Assembly (NCBI GenBank): GCA_031363945.1
Contig: JANLVJ010000011.1
Location: 1-64,000 of the forward strand
Direction: 5' to 3'
Length of the DNA: 64,000 nt
From: JANLVJ01 sp031363945
GTDB taxonomy: Bacteria > Bacteroidota > Bacteroidia > Sphingobacteriales > Sphingobacteriaceae
Shown here: in pieces, positions 8,547 through 17,918 of the stretch
How the letters are laid out: the number at the start of each line of letters is the position of its first letter
Numbering within the stretch: position 1 is the stretch's first letter
Notes under the pieces: model-generated
What the model saw: only the letters and a program-made list of their open reading frames with translations
What the model was told of the DNA's origin: nothing
Databases searched by the model: none
Translations under genes and position numbers: made by a program

Positions 8547-10126
8547 ACTCTCATCTGTGCTTCACGATTATCTTCAAAGGCCACCAGTTCTTTGAGGTTG
8601 TTATCACTATGCTGGATTAGAATCTTGGCAACATCTTCAATTGTAGAGCCTGCAGGATATGTCAGGAGCTCAGTTGTGTGATCTCTTTTCCAAGTATTTA
8701 GAATTGGCATAACTGCCGCCCATGCTGCTTCAACCTGATCTACACGCATGAATAGCGTTGCATCGCCGAGCATCACATCAAGTAGTAGTGTTTCATATGC
8801 TTCAGGAGGCTGGCCGGTTCCCTGGGCTTCATAATCAAATACCATCTGTACTGGACTGATTAGCATCTTCAAACCTGGCACTTTTGCCTGAAACTTATAT
8901 ACAATATCCATCTCTGGCTGTATATGAATCAATAATTGATTTGCATGCATGTTTTCTGCAACTTCTTTTGGAAAAGGAAGATGTGGAACCGGGTGATACT
9001 GGACAGTAATCATCGATTCTTTGTCTTTCAGTTGTTTTCCTGTCTGAAGATAAAAAGGAACATCCTGCCAGCGCCAGTTATCAACAAATAGCTTTATGGC
9101 TGCATAGGTTTCAGTAGTAGAACTAGGATTAACTTTATCTTCCTGACGGTAGCCTTTTACCTCTTTACCATTTACTAAACCCGGACCATATTGAGCTCTG
9201 ATAACTTGTTTTCTAACTTCTTCGGGGGTAAATGGTCTGATGGCCCGAAGAACATCTACCTTTTTACTTCTGATTTCATCTGCATCAAAAGAAATAGGAG
9301 GTTCCATGGCAATCATGCAAAGAAGTTGTAGCAGGTGATTCTGAATCATATCGCGAAAAGCACCGGCTCCATCGTAGTAATCACCGCGATTTTCAACGCC
9401 AACCTGTTCTGAAACTGTAATCTTAATGCAATCGATATAATTTCTATTCCATAAAGGCTCAAAAAGTGTATTTGCGAAGCGCATTGCCAATATATTCTGA
9501 ACCGTCTCTTTACCCAAATAATGATCTATGCGGTAAATTTGACTTTCTTTAAAATTTTTAGCCAGCAACGCATTTAGCTCCTTAGCACTTTCAAGATCAT
9601 GACCGAAAGGCTTTTCTATGATTATACGATCATGCCCAGGATCAGATGTCAGACCAGCCACACTTAGATTTTTGGTAACGGGCTCAATAAAACGAGGTGA
9701 AACTGACAGATAAAATATTCTGTTCGCACGAACCCCCCATTTCGTATCAAGTGCATTGAGTTTATCGTGTAATTCATTAAAAGATTTTATGTCGGAAATA
9801 TCAGATCTAAAGTAAGAAATACAAGGTGAAAAACTTTCCCACTGGCCTTTTTCAGGTTTGCGTCGTGAAAACTGGTTGACTCCGTCTTCTAAATGTTTTC
9901 TATATTTTTCATCACTATATTCAGATCTTCCTAATCCAATAAATTCAAAATTTGAAGGCAACATACCATCAATGAACAGATTAAAAAATGCAGGAGCCAG
10001 CTTACGTTCTGCCAGATCACCAGTGCCACCAAAAACAACCATTACAGTAGGTTCCGATTTCAGCGTGGCATTAGGATTAGACTGTGTCTGATCTGCATTA
10101 TTTGCATTAGAAATTTCTGTGCTCAT
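8543..10126 (-). CDS. zwf: Glucose-6-phosphate 1-dehydrogenase
   Basis: The 527-residue protein has the nucleotide-binding motif GGTGDLAERKLAPA near residues 34-47 and the substrate/catalytic signature RIDHYLGKETVQN. It oxidises glucose-6-phosphate to the lactone with NADP+ and commits carbon to the oxidative pentose-phosphate branch. The length is close to the bacterial norm (about 490-510), with a slightly longer Asn/Gln-rich N-terminus. It sits between gnd (38 bp upstream) and pgl (overlapping stop/start). Confidence 0.97.
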   Translation of the reverse strand: MSTEISNANNADQTQSNPNATLKSEPTVMVVFGGTGDLAERKLAPAFFNLFIDGMLPSNFEFIGLGRSEYSDEKYRKHLEDGVNQFSRRKPEKGQWESFSPCISYFRSDISDIKSFNELHDKLNALDTKWGVRANRIFYLSVSPRFIEPVTKNLSVAGLTSDPGHDRIIIEKPFGHDLESAKELNALLAKNFKESQIYRIDHYLGKETVQNILAMRFANTLFEPLWNRNYIDCIKITVSEQVGVENRGDYYDGAGAFRDMIQNHLLQLLCMIAMEPPISFDADEIRSKKVDVLRAIRPFTPEEVRKQVIRAQYGPGLVNGKEVKGYRQEDKVNPSSTTETYAAIKLFVDNWRWQDVPFYLQTGKQLKDKESMITVQYHPVPHLPFPKEVAENMHANQLLIHIQPEMDIVYKFQAKVPGLKMLISPVQMVFDYEAQGTGQPPEAYETLLLDVMLGDATLFMRVDQVEAAWAAVMPILNTWKRDHTTELLTYPAGSTIEDVAKILIQHSDNNLKELVAFEDNREAQMRV

Positions 10127-10164
10127 TTTTAATTAAAATTTAGAATAGGATTTGGGCGTACAGA

Positions 10165-11607
10165 TCAAGCTGGGTTTTTAACAGTAGAAGCACCTGACCA
10201 CTGGGTATGAAAAATACCTCCCTGATCAATTCTTTCATATGTATGAGACCCAAAATAATCACGCTGGGCCTGGATTAAATTGGTTGGTAGCTTAGCCGAC
10301 CTAAATGAATCAAGGTAAGAAACCGATGCCATCAAGGCAGCAGCAGGAATACCTCTATTAACCGCAAAGACAATTGTCTGACGCAAATCAGCCTGATAGT
10401 CAGTCAATTTTTTTGAAAGCTGTGGATCAAGTAATAAATTGCCAAGTGCTGGATTTATTTTGAAAGCATTTTTAATATCTTCAAGACAAGCTGAACGTAT
10501 AATACAACCCCCGCGCCAGATACGTGCAATTTCACTCAGCTTATAGTCATAGGTATATTCTTTATCAGCGGTAGCAAGCATAGCCATTCCCTGAGCATAG
10601 GTAATAAGTGAAGACGTGTAAAATGCTTTTCTCAGCTGTTCGGTTGTAATAGAAACTTCAGATCTACTTTTATCGGTTATGTTTTTATAAACTCCTGAAA
10701 TTTCCTGCCTCAATTCTTTATAAGCAGACGTATCGCGCAAGGTTACTGCCATATCAATGGTTTGTAAAGGTACCTGCAGATCCATGGCATTCTGTGAAGT
10801 CCATTTACCGGTACCTTTCTGACGTGCACGGTCAGAAATTAAATTTACAAGCAAATCACCTGTTATCTCATCTTTATAACCGAAAATTTCAGCCGTTATT
10901 TCAAGTAAAAAGGATTTTAGTTCACCCTGATCCCATGCAGCAAACGTTGTACGAATATTTTCGTCGTTTAAACCCATACCTTTTTTAAGCACATCATAAG
11001 CCTCTGAAATTAATTGCATCAAACCATATTCAATGCCGTTATGAACCATTTTTACATAGTTGCCAGCTGAGTTTTCTCCCAGCCATGTGACACATGGCTC
11101 GCCATTAACCTTAGCTGCAACTGCTTCAAACATTGGACGAACGAGTTCGTAAGCTTCTTTATTTCCTCCAGGCATAATACTGGGCCCATAACGTGCTCCC
11201 TTTTCACCTCCAGAAACACCAACACCTAAAAAATGTATATTTTTTTCTGCAAGTTCAGCTACCCGTCTATTGGTATCGCTAAACAAACTATTGCCACCAT
11301 CGATGATGATATCACCTGATTCAATATACGGAAGTAATCCGTCTACAACGGCATCTACAGGTTTACCTGCAGGTACGAGCATCATGATTACCCTTGGCTT
11401 CTTCAGCATGGCAATAAATTCTCTGTCTGATTGAGTGGCACTAACCCTGATGCCTTCTTTTGCTTCAGCCGCAAGGGTTTTCACCTTTGCTTCATCCAGA
11501 TCAAGACCTGCAACAGCAAAACCGTGATCAGCCAGATTTAACAAAAAGTTACGACCCATCACTCCAAGGCCTATCATTCCGAAATCAAAGGCATTTGTGT
11601 TTTCCAT
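10165..11607 (-). CDS. gnd: 6-phosphogluconate dehydrogenase, decarboxylating
   Basis: The 480-residue protein has the N-terminal Rossmann motif GLGVMGRN (13-20), the substrate loop GVSGGEKGARYGPSIMPGG, and the helical C-terminal domain with KGTGKWTSQNAMDL. It oxidatively decarboxylates 6-phosphogluconate to ribulose-5-phosphate with NADP+. The 480-residue length is typical of the homodimeric Gnd class. Spacing to tal upstream is 16 bp and to zwf downstream 38 bp, consistent with one operon. Confidence 0.97.
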   Translation of the reverse strand: MENTNAFDFGMIGLGVMGRNFLLNLADHGFAVAGLDLDEAKVKTLAAEAKEGIRVSATQSDREFIAMLKKPRVIMMLVPAGKPVDAVVDGLLPYIESGDIIIDGGNSLFSDTNRRVAELAEKNIHFLGVGVSGGEKGARYGPSIMPGGNKEAYELVRPMFEAVAAKVNGEPCVTWLGENSAGNYVKMVHNGIEYGLMQLISEAYDVLKKGMGLNDENIRTTFAAWDQGELKSFLLEITAEIFGYKDEITGDLLVNLISDRARQKGTGKWTSQNAMDLQVPLQTIDMAVTLRDTSAYKELRQEISGVYKNITDKSRSEVSITTEQLRKAFYTSSLITYAQGMAMLATADKEYTYDYKLSEIARIWRGGCIIRSACLEDIKNAFKINPALGNLLLDPQLSKKLTDYQADLRQTIVFAVNRGIPAAALMASVSYLDSFRSAKLPTNLIQAQRDYFGSHTYERIDQGGIFHTQWSGASTVKNPA

Positions 11608-11623
11608 AATCTGATTTTATAAA

Positions 11624-12757
11624 TTAATGTGCAAGATCAGTAGCTTCTTTACGTTTTCCAGCAAGCACATTCATCAGACTCTGGAACGGCTTGACAAACT
11701 TTTCAATTCCCTCATCTACCAGAGTCTTGGTTATGGAGTCAATACTTAAACCAACTTTTTCAAGATCTTTCATGGCCGAAGCTGCATCAGCAATATCCTG
11801 TTCAATACGGATAGCTGGCTTACCGTGGTCGCGGTAAGCTTTAAGAGTATCCTGAGGAACTGTATTTACTGTATCTGGGCCAATTAAGGCTTCAATATAT
11901 TTAACATCACTGTATGCTTTATTTTTTGTGCCCGTACTGGCCCAAAGCAGACGCTGTGGATTAGCACCTTTTTCTCGTAAAGCATTGAAACGCTCAGAAA
12001 AAAATAATTCTTTATAAATCTGATATGCCATTTTTGCACTGGCTATTGCCGCTTTACCAAGTAGCGTTTTGGCAAGATCAGCTTGCTGTCCACCTTGTGT
12101 AATTATTTTTTCAAGCATAGGGTCAACCATTGTGTCAATGCGACTCAAAAAGAAACTGGCTACAGAGTATATATGATCAACAGGTTTACCAGCTTTAACC
12201 CGCTCTTCAAGACCTTCAATATATGCTTCCGCAACTTCTCTATAACGCTGCAGACCAAATAATAACGTTACATTGACATTTAGACCTTCTGAAATGCTCT
12301 TTTTGATCGCTGCAAGGCCTTCAAATGTAGCCGGAATCTTAATCATCACATTGGGACGATCAAGTTCTTTCCACAATGACAGGGCCTCAGAAATGGTAGC
12401 CGTGGTATCAAGCGCGATATCTGGTGATACTTCAAGACTAACATAACCGTCAAGGCCTGCAGTTGCATCATATACGCCCTTAAAAATATCAGCCGCAGTA
12501 CGAACATCTTCGATAGCCAGATTTAGAAAAATCTGCTTATTGGTAAGACTTGTTCTCGCTAGTTGCATGATCGTTTCTTTATAATCATCACTATGGGCAA
12601 TCGCCTCTTCAAATATGGCAGGGTTAGAGGTTACACCGCGTAAAGCGTCGTTATCAATTAATGCTTTCAGGTCTCCATTTAACAGGAAACCACGGCGTAT
12701 ATAATCAAGCCAGATACTCTGGCCCATTTCAGGAATTTGTTTTAGCGGATTATTCAT
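11624..12757 (-). CDS. tal: Transaldolase
   Basis: The 377-residue protein has transaldolase signatures: GVTSNPAIFEEAI (39-51), YVSLEVSPDIALDT and the Schiff-base Lys in NVMIKIPAT, followed by NVTLLFGLQRY. It transfers a dihydroxyacetone unit between sedoheptulose-7-phosphate and glyceraldehyde-3-phosphate. The size fits the ~370-residue subfamily rather than the short E. coli-type or the PGI-fused form. Its start overlaps the rpiB stop (ATGA). Confidence 0.95.
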   Translation of the reverse strand: MNNPLKQIPEMGQSIWLDYIRRGFLLNGDLKALIDNDALRGVTSNPAIFEEAIAHSDDYKETIMQLARTSLTNKQIFLNLAIEDVRTAADIFKGVYDATAGLDGYVSLEVSPDIALDTTATISEALSLWKELDRPNVMIKIPATFEGLAAIKKSISEGLNVNVTLLFGLQRYREVAEAYIEGLEERVKAGKPVDHIYSVASFFLSRIDTMVDPMLEKIITQGGQQADLAKTLLGKAAIASAKMAYQIYKELFFSERFNALREKGANPQRLLWASTGTKNKAYSDVKYIEALIGPDTVNTVPQDTLKAYRDHGKPAIRIEQDIADAASAMKDLEKVGLSIDSITKTLVDEGIEKFVKPFQSLMNVLAGKRKEATDLAH

Positions 12758-13224
12758 GATTCAATTTTTTTAAAATTGTGTTGTTCAAATTCAATTAGTT
12801 TATCAAGTCTCCGTTGAAAACGGCCACCTCCAATATAGTTTGCTGCCAGAAAGGCTTCAACCATTTCCCAGGCAAGGGCAATTCCAATCACACGCCCGCC
12901 CAAACATAATACGTTCATATCGTCGTGTTCAACACCCTGGTGGGCAGAATAGGTTTCAGTGATCAGGGCTGCTCTGACACCTTTAAACTTATTGGCTACA
13001 ATAGAAGCTCCTACCCCACTACCGCAAACAGCAAGCCCCTTTTTAACTTCCCCCTTTTCAATTCCGGCAGCAAGAAGTGCTATCAGATCAGGATAGTCAT
13101 CTTCGCCATCAAATCGAACAGCGCCGTAATCTTTAACCTGAAAACCTGCCTTGACCAATAATGGCTTCAGAATTTCTTTTAATTCAAATCCGCCATGATC
13201 AGCAGCAATTCCAATCAGCTCCAT
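12754..13224 (-). CDS. rpiB: Ribose-5-phosphate isomerase B
   Basis: The 156-residue protein has the RpiB/LacAB signatures GIAADHGGFELKE (5-17), CGSGVGASIVANK and EHDDMNVLCLGGR. It interconverts ribulose-5-phosphate and ribose-5-phosphate; LacAB-type or allose-6-phosphate activity is possible in the family, but the pentose-phosphate context makes RpiB clear. It starts 5 bp after tkt and overlaps tal. Confidence 0.95.
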   Translation of the reverse strand: MELIGIAADHGGFELKEILKPLLVKAGFQVKDYGAVRFDGEDDYPDLIALLAAGIEKGEVKKGLAVCGSGVGASIVANKFKGVRAALITETYSAHQGVEHDDMNVLCLGGRVIGIALAWEMVEAFLAANYIGGGRFQRRLDKLIEFEQHNFKKIES

Positions 13225-13229
13225 ACTGC

Positions 13230-15260
13230 TTATTTTATCTGCTTTACCAACTCTTTTGCTTTACCAACAACATTTTCTACAGAAAATCCGAATTTCTTCA
13301 TCAATTCTTCACCAGGAGCAGACTCACCAAACGTATCAATACTAATTACAATGCCTTCACGTCCAATGTATCGGTGCCAGCCGAATGAAGTACCAGCCTC
13401 AATTGAAATTCGCTTTTGAATTGCAACTGGTAATACAGATTCTTTATAAGACTCAGACTGACGTTCAAACAATTCAAATGATGGCATACTGACAACACTT
13501 GCAATGATACCTTCGGCAGCAAGCTCAGTTTGGGCACTAATGGCAAGTTCAAGCTCTGAACCAGTTGCGACCAATATTAACTGAGCTTCACCTTTAGCAG
13601 GACTAACGATATAAGCACCCTTTTCAACATTTCTGGCAGAAGCATATTTATCCTGATCTATAACTGCCATTTTTTGACGTGATAGAATCAGGGCTACAGG
13701 ACTTTTTTTACTTGCAATGGCTACTCTCCAAGCTTCAATGGTCTCATTGGCATCACCTGGGCGAATTACTACCAGGTTAGGAATAGCCCTCAAAGCCGCT
13801 ATCTGCTCAATACTTTGATGAGTTGGGCCGTCTTCTCCCATACCAATACTATCATGGGTAAAGACATAAATTACAGGGGCATCTGATAATGCTGCAATTC
13901 TGATTGCCCCACGCATATAATCAGAAAACGTAAGAAATGTACCACCGTAGGCTTTAATCCCTATTTTGGCAATCATACCATTTAAGATTGCTCCCATCGC
14001 ATGCTCACGAACCCCGAACCAGATATTTCTATCTTCATAATGGCCTGGCTGAAAACTCAGATCACTTTTTGTAGGCATTTCATTTGAACTTGCCAGATCA
14101 GCAGATCCTCCTATTAAAAATGGAATATTGTCTTTAAGAATATTTAGTGCAGTTCCCGATGCCTGACGTGTTGCAAGAGGGCCTTCTGAAGCTTTTATTA
14201 CTGGTAATTTTGCATCCCAATTTTGTGGAAGTGTAAATGATTCTATCAGCTTTATTTCAGCTGCTTCTTTAGCATATGAACGGGTATAAGATTCAAGCTG
14301 ACTGTTCCACTGGACTTGTAATTTACTGCCTTCTATACCTTTTGCCTGCATATGTTCATAAACACCATCTGGTACAAAAAATGCTTTTTTGGGATCAGCT
14401 CCAAAGAATTCTTTTGTTTTAACAATATTTTCAACTCCCAACGGGCTACCATGCGATTTACTGGTATTCTGTAACGGACTACCAAAACCTATGATGGTTC
14501 TGATTGCGACAATAGAAGGTCTGTTTTTTACTTGTTGTGCGGCTTTAATGGCAGTCTCAATTTCATCCAGGTCATTACCATCTTCAACCTGCTGAATATG
14601 CCAGCCATATGCGTCAAAACGCTTTAACCTGTCTTCAGTAAATGATAGACTTGTTGGGCCATCAAGTGAAATATGGTTGTCATCATACAGGCAGATAATT
14701 TTGCCCAGTTGAAGGTGACCACCAAGAGAGGCTGCCTCAGAAGCAACACCTTCCATCAAATCTCCATCACTAGCAATCATATAGGTATAATGATCAATTA
14801 ACTGCTGGTCTGGTTTATTATAGGTGGCACCAAGAAAAGCTTCAGTAATAGCTGCACCTATACTGTTGCCGAAACCCTGGCCCAGGGGGCCTGTGGTTAC
14901 TTCAACCCCTGGTGTAAGAGTTGATTCAGGATGTCCAGGTGTTTTAGAACCCATCTGGCGAAATTTCTTAAGCTCATCCATTGACAGGTCATAACCTGTA
15001 AGATGTAACATGCTGTAAAGAAGTGCAGATCCATGACCTGCAGATAAAATAAAACGGTCTCTATTTAGCCATTTTGGATCTTTGGGATTATATTTAAGAA
15101 ACCGGGTAAACAATACATATGCCATAGGCGCAGCTCCAAGTGGCAGACCCGGGTGACCCGAATTTGCTTTTTGAACCATATCAACAGAAAGTAGGCGAAT
15201 TGTTTCAATAGATAACTGATCAATATCAGTTACTTGGTTGCTTGTGATTAGTTCTGGCAT
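13230..15260 (-). CDS. tkt: Transketolase
   Basis: The 676-residue full-length transketolase has the thiamine-diphosphate site with NSGHPGLPLGAAPMAYVLF (33-51), IASDGDLMEGVASEAASLGG, a pyrimidine-binding domain with GVREHAMG and YVFTHDSIGMGEDGPTHQ, and the C-terminal domain starting around residue 545. It transfers two-carbon units between ketoses and aldoses. It is the first gene of the operon tkt-rpiB-tal-gnd-zwf-pgl, which encodes every pentose-phosphate enzyme except ribulose-phosphate 3-epimerase. The 261 bp upstream should hold the operon promoter, although no clear consensus was found there. Confidence 0.97.
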   Translation of the reverse strand: MPELITSNQVTDIDQLSIETIRLLSVDMVQKANSGHPGLPLGAAPMAYVLFTRFLKYNPKDPKWLNRDRFILSAGHGSALLYSMLHLTGYDLSMDELKKFRQMGSKTPGHPESTLTPGVEVTTGPLGQGFGNSIGAAITEAFLGATYNKPDQQLIDHYTYMIASDGDLMEGVASEAASLGGHLQLGKIICLYDDNHISLDGPTSLSFTEDRLKRFDAYGWHIQQVEDGNDLDEIETAIKAAQQVKNRPSIVAIRTIIGFGSPLQNTSKSHGSPLGVENIVKTKEFFGADPKKAFFVPDGVYEHMQAKGIEGSKLQVQWNSQLESYTRSYAKEAAEIKLIESFTLPQNWDAKLPVIKASEGPLATRQASGTALNILKDNIPFLIGGSADLASSNEMPTKSDLSFQPGHYEDRNIWFGVREHAMGAILNGMIAKIGIKAYGGTFLTFSDYMRGAIRIAALSDAPVIYVFTHDSIGMGEDGPTHQSIEQIAALRAIPNLVVIRPGDANETIEAWRVAIASKKSPVALILSRQKMAVIDQDKYASARNVEKGAYIVSPAKGEAQLILVATGSELELAISAQTELAAEGIIASVVSMPSFELFERQSESYKESVLPVAIQKRISIEAGTSFGWHRYIGREGIVISIDTFGESAPGEELMKKFGFSVENVVGKAKELVKQIK

Positions 15261-15521
15261 TTGAATTTAATATTAATCTGAAAACATTTAGGATAATGAA
15301 TCTTTTTGATCTAGACAAGCGAACTCTGCCTAGGAGCGGCTCTACAGAGCTAATTTAATAAATTGTTTTAAAAATTAGAAAAGACAAACAGGTTAGGTTA
15401 GTAATCTACTTTATTTATCATGCTTAAAACAGCTTTAAACATCATTAATGATACAGATTTAGAATTTTATGTATCAATTTACAATTTACTTTTTTTAAGG
15501 TTTTAGCTCAGGATGTAACTA

Positions 15522-16316
15522 TTAATGCCGGTAAAATTTCATAGCCTCTGGCATCAGCTTCTGTATATCATTGATACGCTGCTGGTCACTTGGGTGATCG
15601 CTAAAAAAAGGACTCTCGTTATTTTTTGAAGCAACAGCCATACGCTGCCAGAAGTAAAGTGATGTATGTGGATCATATCCAGCCATTGACATAAAAATAA
15701 GTCCAAGATGATCTGCTTCTGATTCCTGGAGTCGGGAATGGGGAAGGATAACTCCATACTGGGCACCTAACCCAAAAGCTGTGTTAAAAATATTGACGTA
15801 TTGGGAATTGGTATTCAGCGCAATATCGCCAACCTGCTCAATTCCCTGTGCAACCATCTGCTGAGACATCCGTTCATTACCATGGCGGGCAATAGCATGA
15901 CCGATTTCATGAGCCATTACCGTTGCCAGGCCCGCATCATCCTGACAAAGCGGTAAAATACCTGAATACACCACTACTTTACCTCCTGGCATACACCAGG
16001 CATTAACTTCCTTACTTTCGACGAGATTGAATTCCCATTTATAGCCAGAAACCCTATCGCCCAGTCCTTTATCATTCAGATACTGAGTTATAGAAGCTGC
16101 AAGTCTGTTGCCTACTCTTTTTACTTTCTCTGTATTGCTGCTTGAAGCTGGTTCAACTTTGTTTGACGTAAGAAACTGGTTGTATTGAACCAAGGCCATA
16201 GAATTTACCTGATCATCAGATAATAATGTTAGCTGACGGCGGCCGGTCAATGGTACAGTGTCGCAAGCAGTTAAAAGTAGGGTAAGACAAAATAAAGCGT
16301 TGAATAAGCGTTTCAT
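15522..16316 (-). CDS. M48-family zinc metallopeptidase lipoprotein
   Basis: The 264-residue protein begins with a lipoprotein signal peptide ending LLTAC (C18). It has the catalytic HEIGH motif (H136-H140) and the third ligand in ESEADHLG. This matches M48 peptidases of the BepA/LoiP/Oma1-like group that degrade or help fold envelope proteins. It is predicted to be anchored in the inner leaflet of the outer membrane. It follows plsY by 5 bp, so it belongs to the nadC-plsY operon. Confidence 0.9.
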   Translation of the reverse strand: MKRLFNALFCLTLLLTACDTVPLTGRRQLTLLSDDQVNSMALVQYNQFLTSNKVEPASSSNTEKVKRVGNRLAASITQYLNDKGLGDRVSGYKWEFNLVESKEVNAWCMPGGKVVVYSGILPLCQDDAGLATVMAHEIGHAIARHGNERMSQQMVAQGIEQVGDIALNTNSQYVNIFNTAFGLGAQYGVILPHSRLQESEADHLGLIFMSMAGYDPHTSLYFWQRMAVASKNNESPFFSDHPSDQQRINDIQKLMPEAMKFYRH

Positions 16317-16321
16317 GATTT

Positions 16322-16954
16322 TTATTTAAACAAATAGATTTTTGACTCAGTACCTGCAAGTAAACGGGTAATATTTTTCCTGTGAGTATAAAAAACCAAA
16401 AAGCATACCAGAATCCCAAAGAAAACAAGTGAAGAGTTTACACGCGTAAAAATAAAGAAAACAAGGAAAGGATATGCCAGAGCTGCGAGCATTGACCCTA
16501 GAGAAACGTAATGGGTAGTTAGTAAAATCAGCACAAAAATCAGAAGACATATTAATGCTGTTGGAGTGTGTATGGCCAGAATCATTCCGAAAAGACTGGC
16601 AATCCCCTTGCCACCTCTAAAACCTGCAAAAACAGGGTAGATATGACCGGCAACAGCTACAATACCCAGACCAATCTGAAGATATAAGAATGATGAAGAA
16701 TTCGGAACCGCATCCGGCAGTAACCATATAAGATTGCAGGCAATGTAGGCTTTGGCAATATCTATCAGCATAACAGGAATGGCTGCTTTTTTTCCTAAAA
16801 CTCTGAATGTATTGGTGGCTCCTGCGTTTCCTGAGCCATGTTCTCTAACATCAATACCATAGATTGCTTTGCCCAGCCAGACGGCTGTAGGAATCGAGCC
16901 AAGCAGGTAAGCCGTAATGAATAAAAGCCCGGTATAAATTAAACTCATGAACAC
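16322..16954 (-). CDS. plsY: Acyl-phosphate:glycerol-3-phosphate acyltransferase PlsY
   Basis: The 210-residue membrane protein has the PlsY motifs LGSIPTAVWLGK (residues 18-29), GSGNAGATN and GFRGGKGIA. It acylates glycerol-3-phosphate from acyl-phosphate to form lysophosphatidic acid, the first step in phospholipid synthesis. The annotated ATG overlaps the nadC stop by 10 bp; a second ATG two codons later is also possible. The next gene is the M48 peptidase. Confidence 0.95.
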   Translation of the reverse strand: MFMSLIYTGLLFITAYLLGSIPTAVWLGKAIYGIDVREHGSGNAGATNTFRVLGKKAAIPVMLIDIAKAYIACNLIWLLPDAVPNSSSFLYLQIGLGIVAVAGHIYPVFAGFRGGKGIASLFGMILAIHTPTALICLLIFVLILLTTHYVSLGSMLAALAYPFLVFFIFTRVNSSLVFFGILVCFLVFYTHRKNITRLLAGTESKIYLFK

Positions 16955-17799
16955 GCTTTTAAACTTAGATCAAAATTTGGAACAGAATGGGTAATGGCAC
17001 CAAGAGAAATAAAGTCAACTCTTGTTTCAGCATAACTTAGGGCATTTTCAGCAGTAATATTTCCACTTGCCTCTGTTTTATACCTCCTGTTAATAAATCT
17101 AACAGCTTCTATTAATTGATCAGTCTTAAAATTATCTAGCAGAATTCGTTCAACCGGCCCATTTTCAATAACCTGGGCAAGTTCATGCATAGACCTGACT
17201 TCGATCACCACTTTAAGGTTTTTACCTGTACTAGCAAGATAAAGTCTGACTGCATCAAGAGCGGGTTTTATACCTCCGGCAAAATCAATATGATTATCCT
17301 TAATCAAAATCATATCGTACAAGCCGAAACGGTGATTAACACCACCACCAGTAGCAACGGCCCATTTTTCGGCTAATCTGAAACCAGGGGTAGTTTTTCT
17401 GGTATCCAATACCTGACAGCCGGTATGTGCAATTTTTTTAACAATCGAATTGGTAGATGTAGCAATTGCACTCATTCGCTGCATACAGTTAAGTACCAGT
17501 CTTTCTGCTCTTAGAATGGCTTGTACGCTGCCCTGAACGATGAAAATAGTGTCATTTTGTGTAACATCAGCGCCTTCAGGAATAATCAGATCTACATATA
17601 AATGAGGGTCAACTTCTCTGAATATTTCAAGTGCAAGTTCAACTCCGGCAATAATGCCATTATCCTTTACAAGAAGCCTGGCTTTACCTTCCAGGCCTGG
17701 GGGAATAGTTGCCAGAGAGGTATGATCACCATCACCGATATCTTCCATTAAGGCATTCTGAATAAAACGATGAATCTCGGGCTTATGAGTGGCTAACAT
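16945..17799 (-). CDS. nadC: Nicotinate-nucleotide pyrophosphorylase (carboxylating)
   Basis: The 284-residue protein has EDIGDGDHTSLATIPP (19-34), the quinolinate-binding RLVLNCMQRMSAIAT, DTRKTTPGFR and GGGVNHRFGL. It converts quinolinate and PRPP to nicotinate mononucleotide plus CO2 in de novo NAD synthesis. It heads the nadC-plsY-M48 operon. The nearby DUF4783 gene is a common neighbour of nadC in Bacteroidota. Confidence 0.96.
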   Translation of the reverse strand: MLATHKPEIHRFIQNALMEDIGDGDHTSLATIPPGLEGKARLLVKDNGIIAGVELALEIFREVDPHLYVDLIIPEGADVTQNDTIFIVQGSVQAILRAERLVLNCMQRMSAIATSTNSIVKKIAHTGCQVLDTRKTTPGFRLAEKWAVATGGGVNHRFGLYDMILIKDNHIDFAGGIKPALDAVRLYLASTGKNLKVVIEVRSMHELAQVIENGPVERILLDNFKTDQLIEAVRFINRRYKTEASGNITAENALSYAETRVDFISLGAITHSVPNFDLSLKACS

Positions 17800-17918
17800 A
17801 ATCCAAATATATAAAAGACCTGAAAATTTACAGTGAATTATTCATTGCCTGCGTGACGAGATAACGAATAGAAAAATGGCCAAAAAATCATAAGTTATTG
17901 AAAAAGCCAATATTAAAA

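Noticed and set aside
15330..15350. Inverted repeat GCTCT-AC-AGAGC upstream of tkt
   Set aside because: Only five pairs with a two-base loop; it could be an operator, but no second copy was found in the window.
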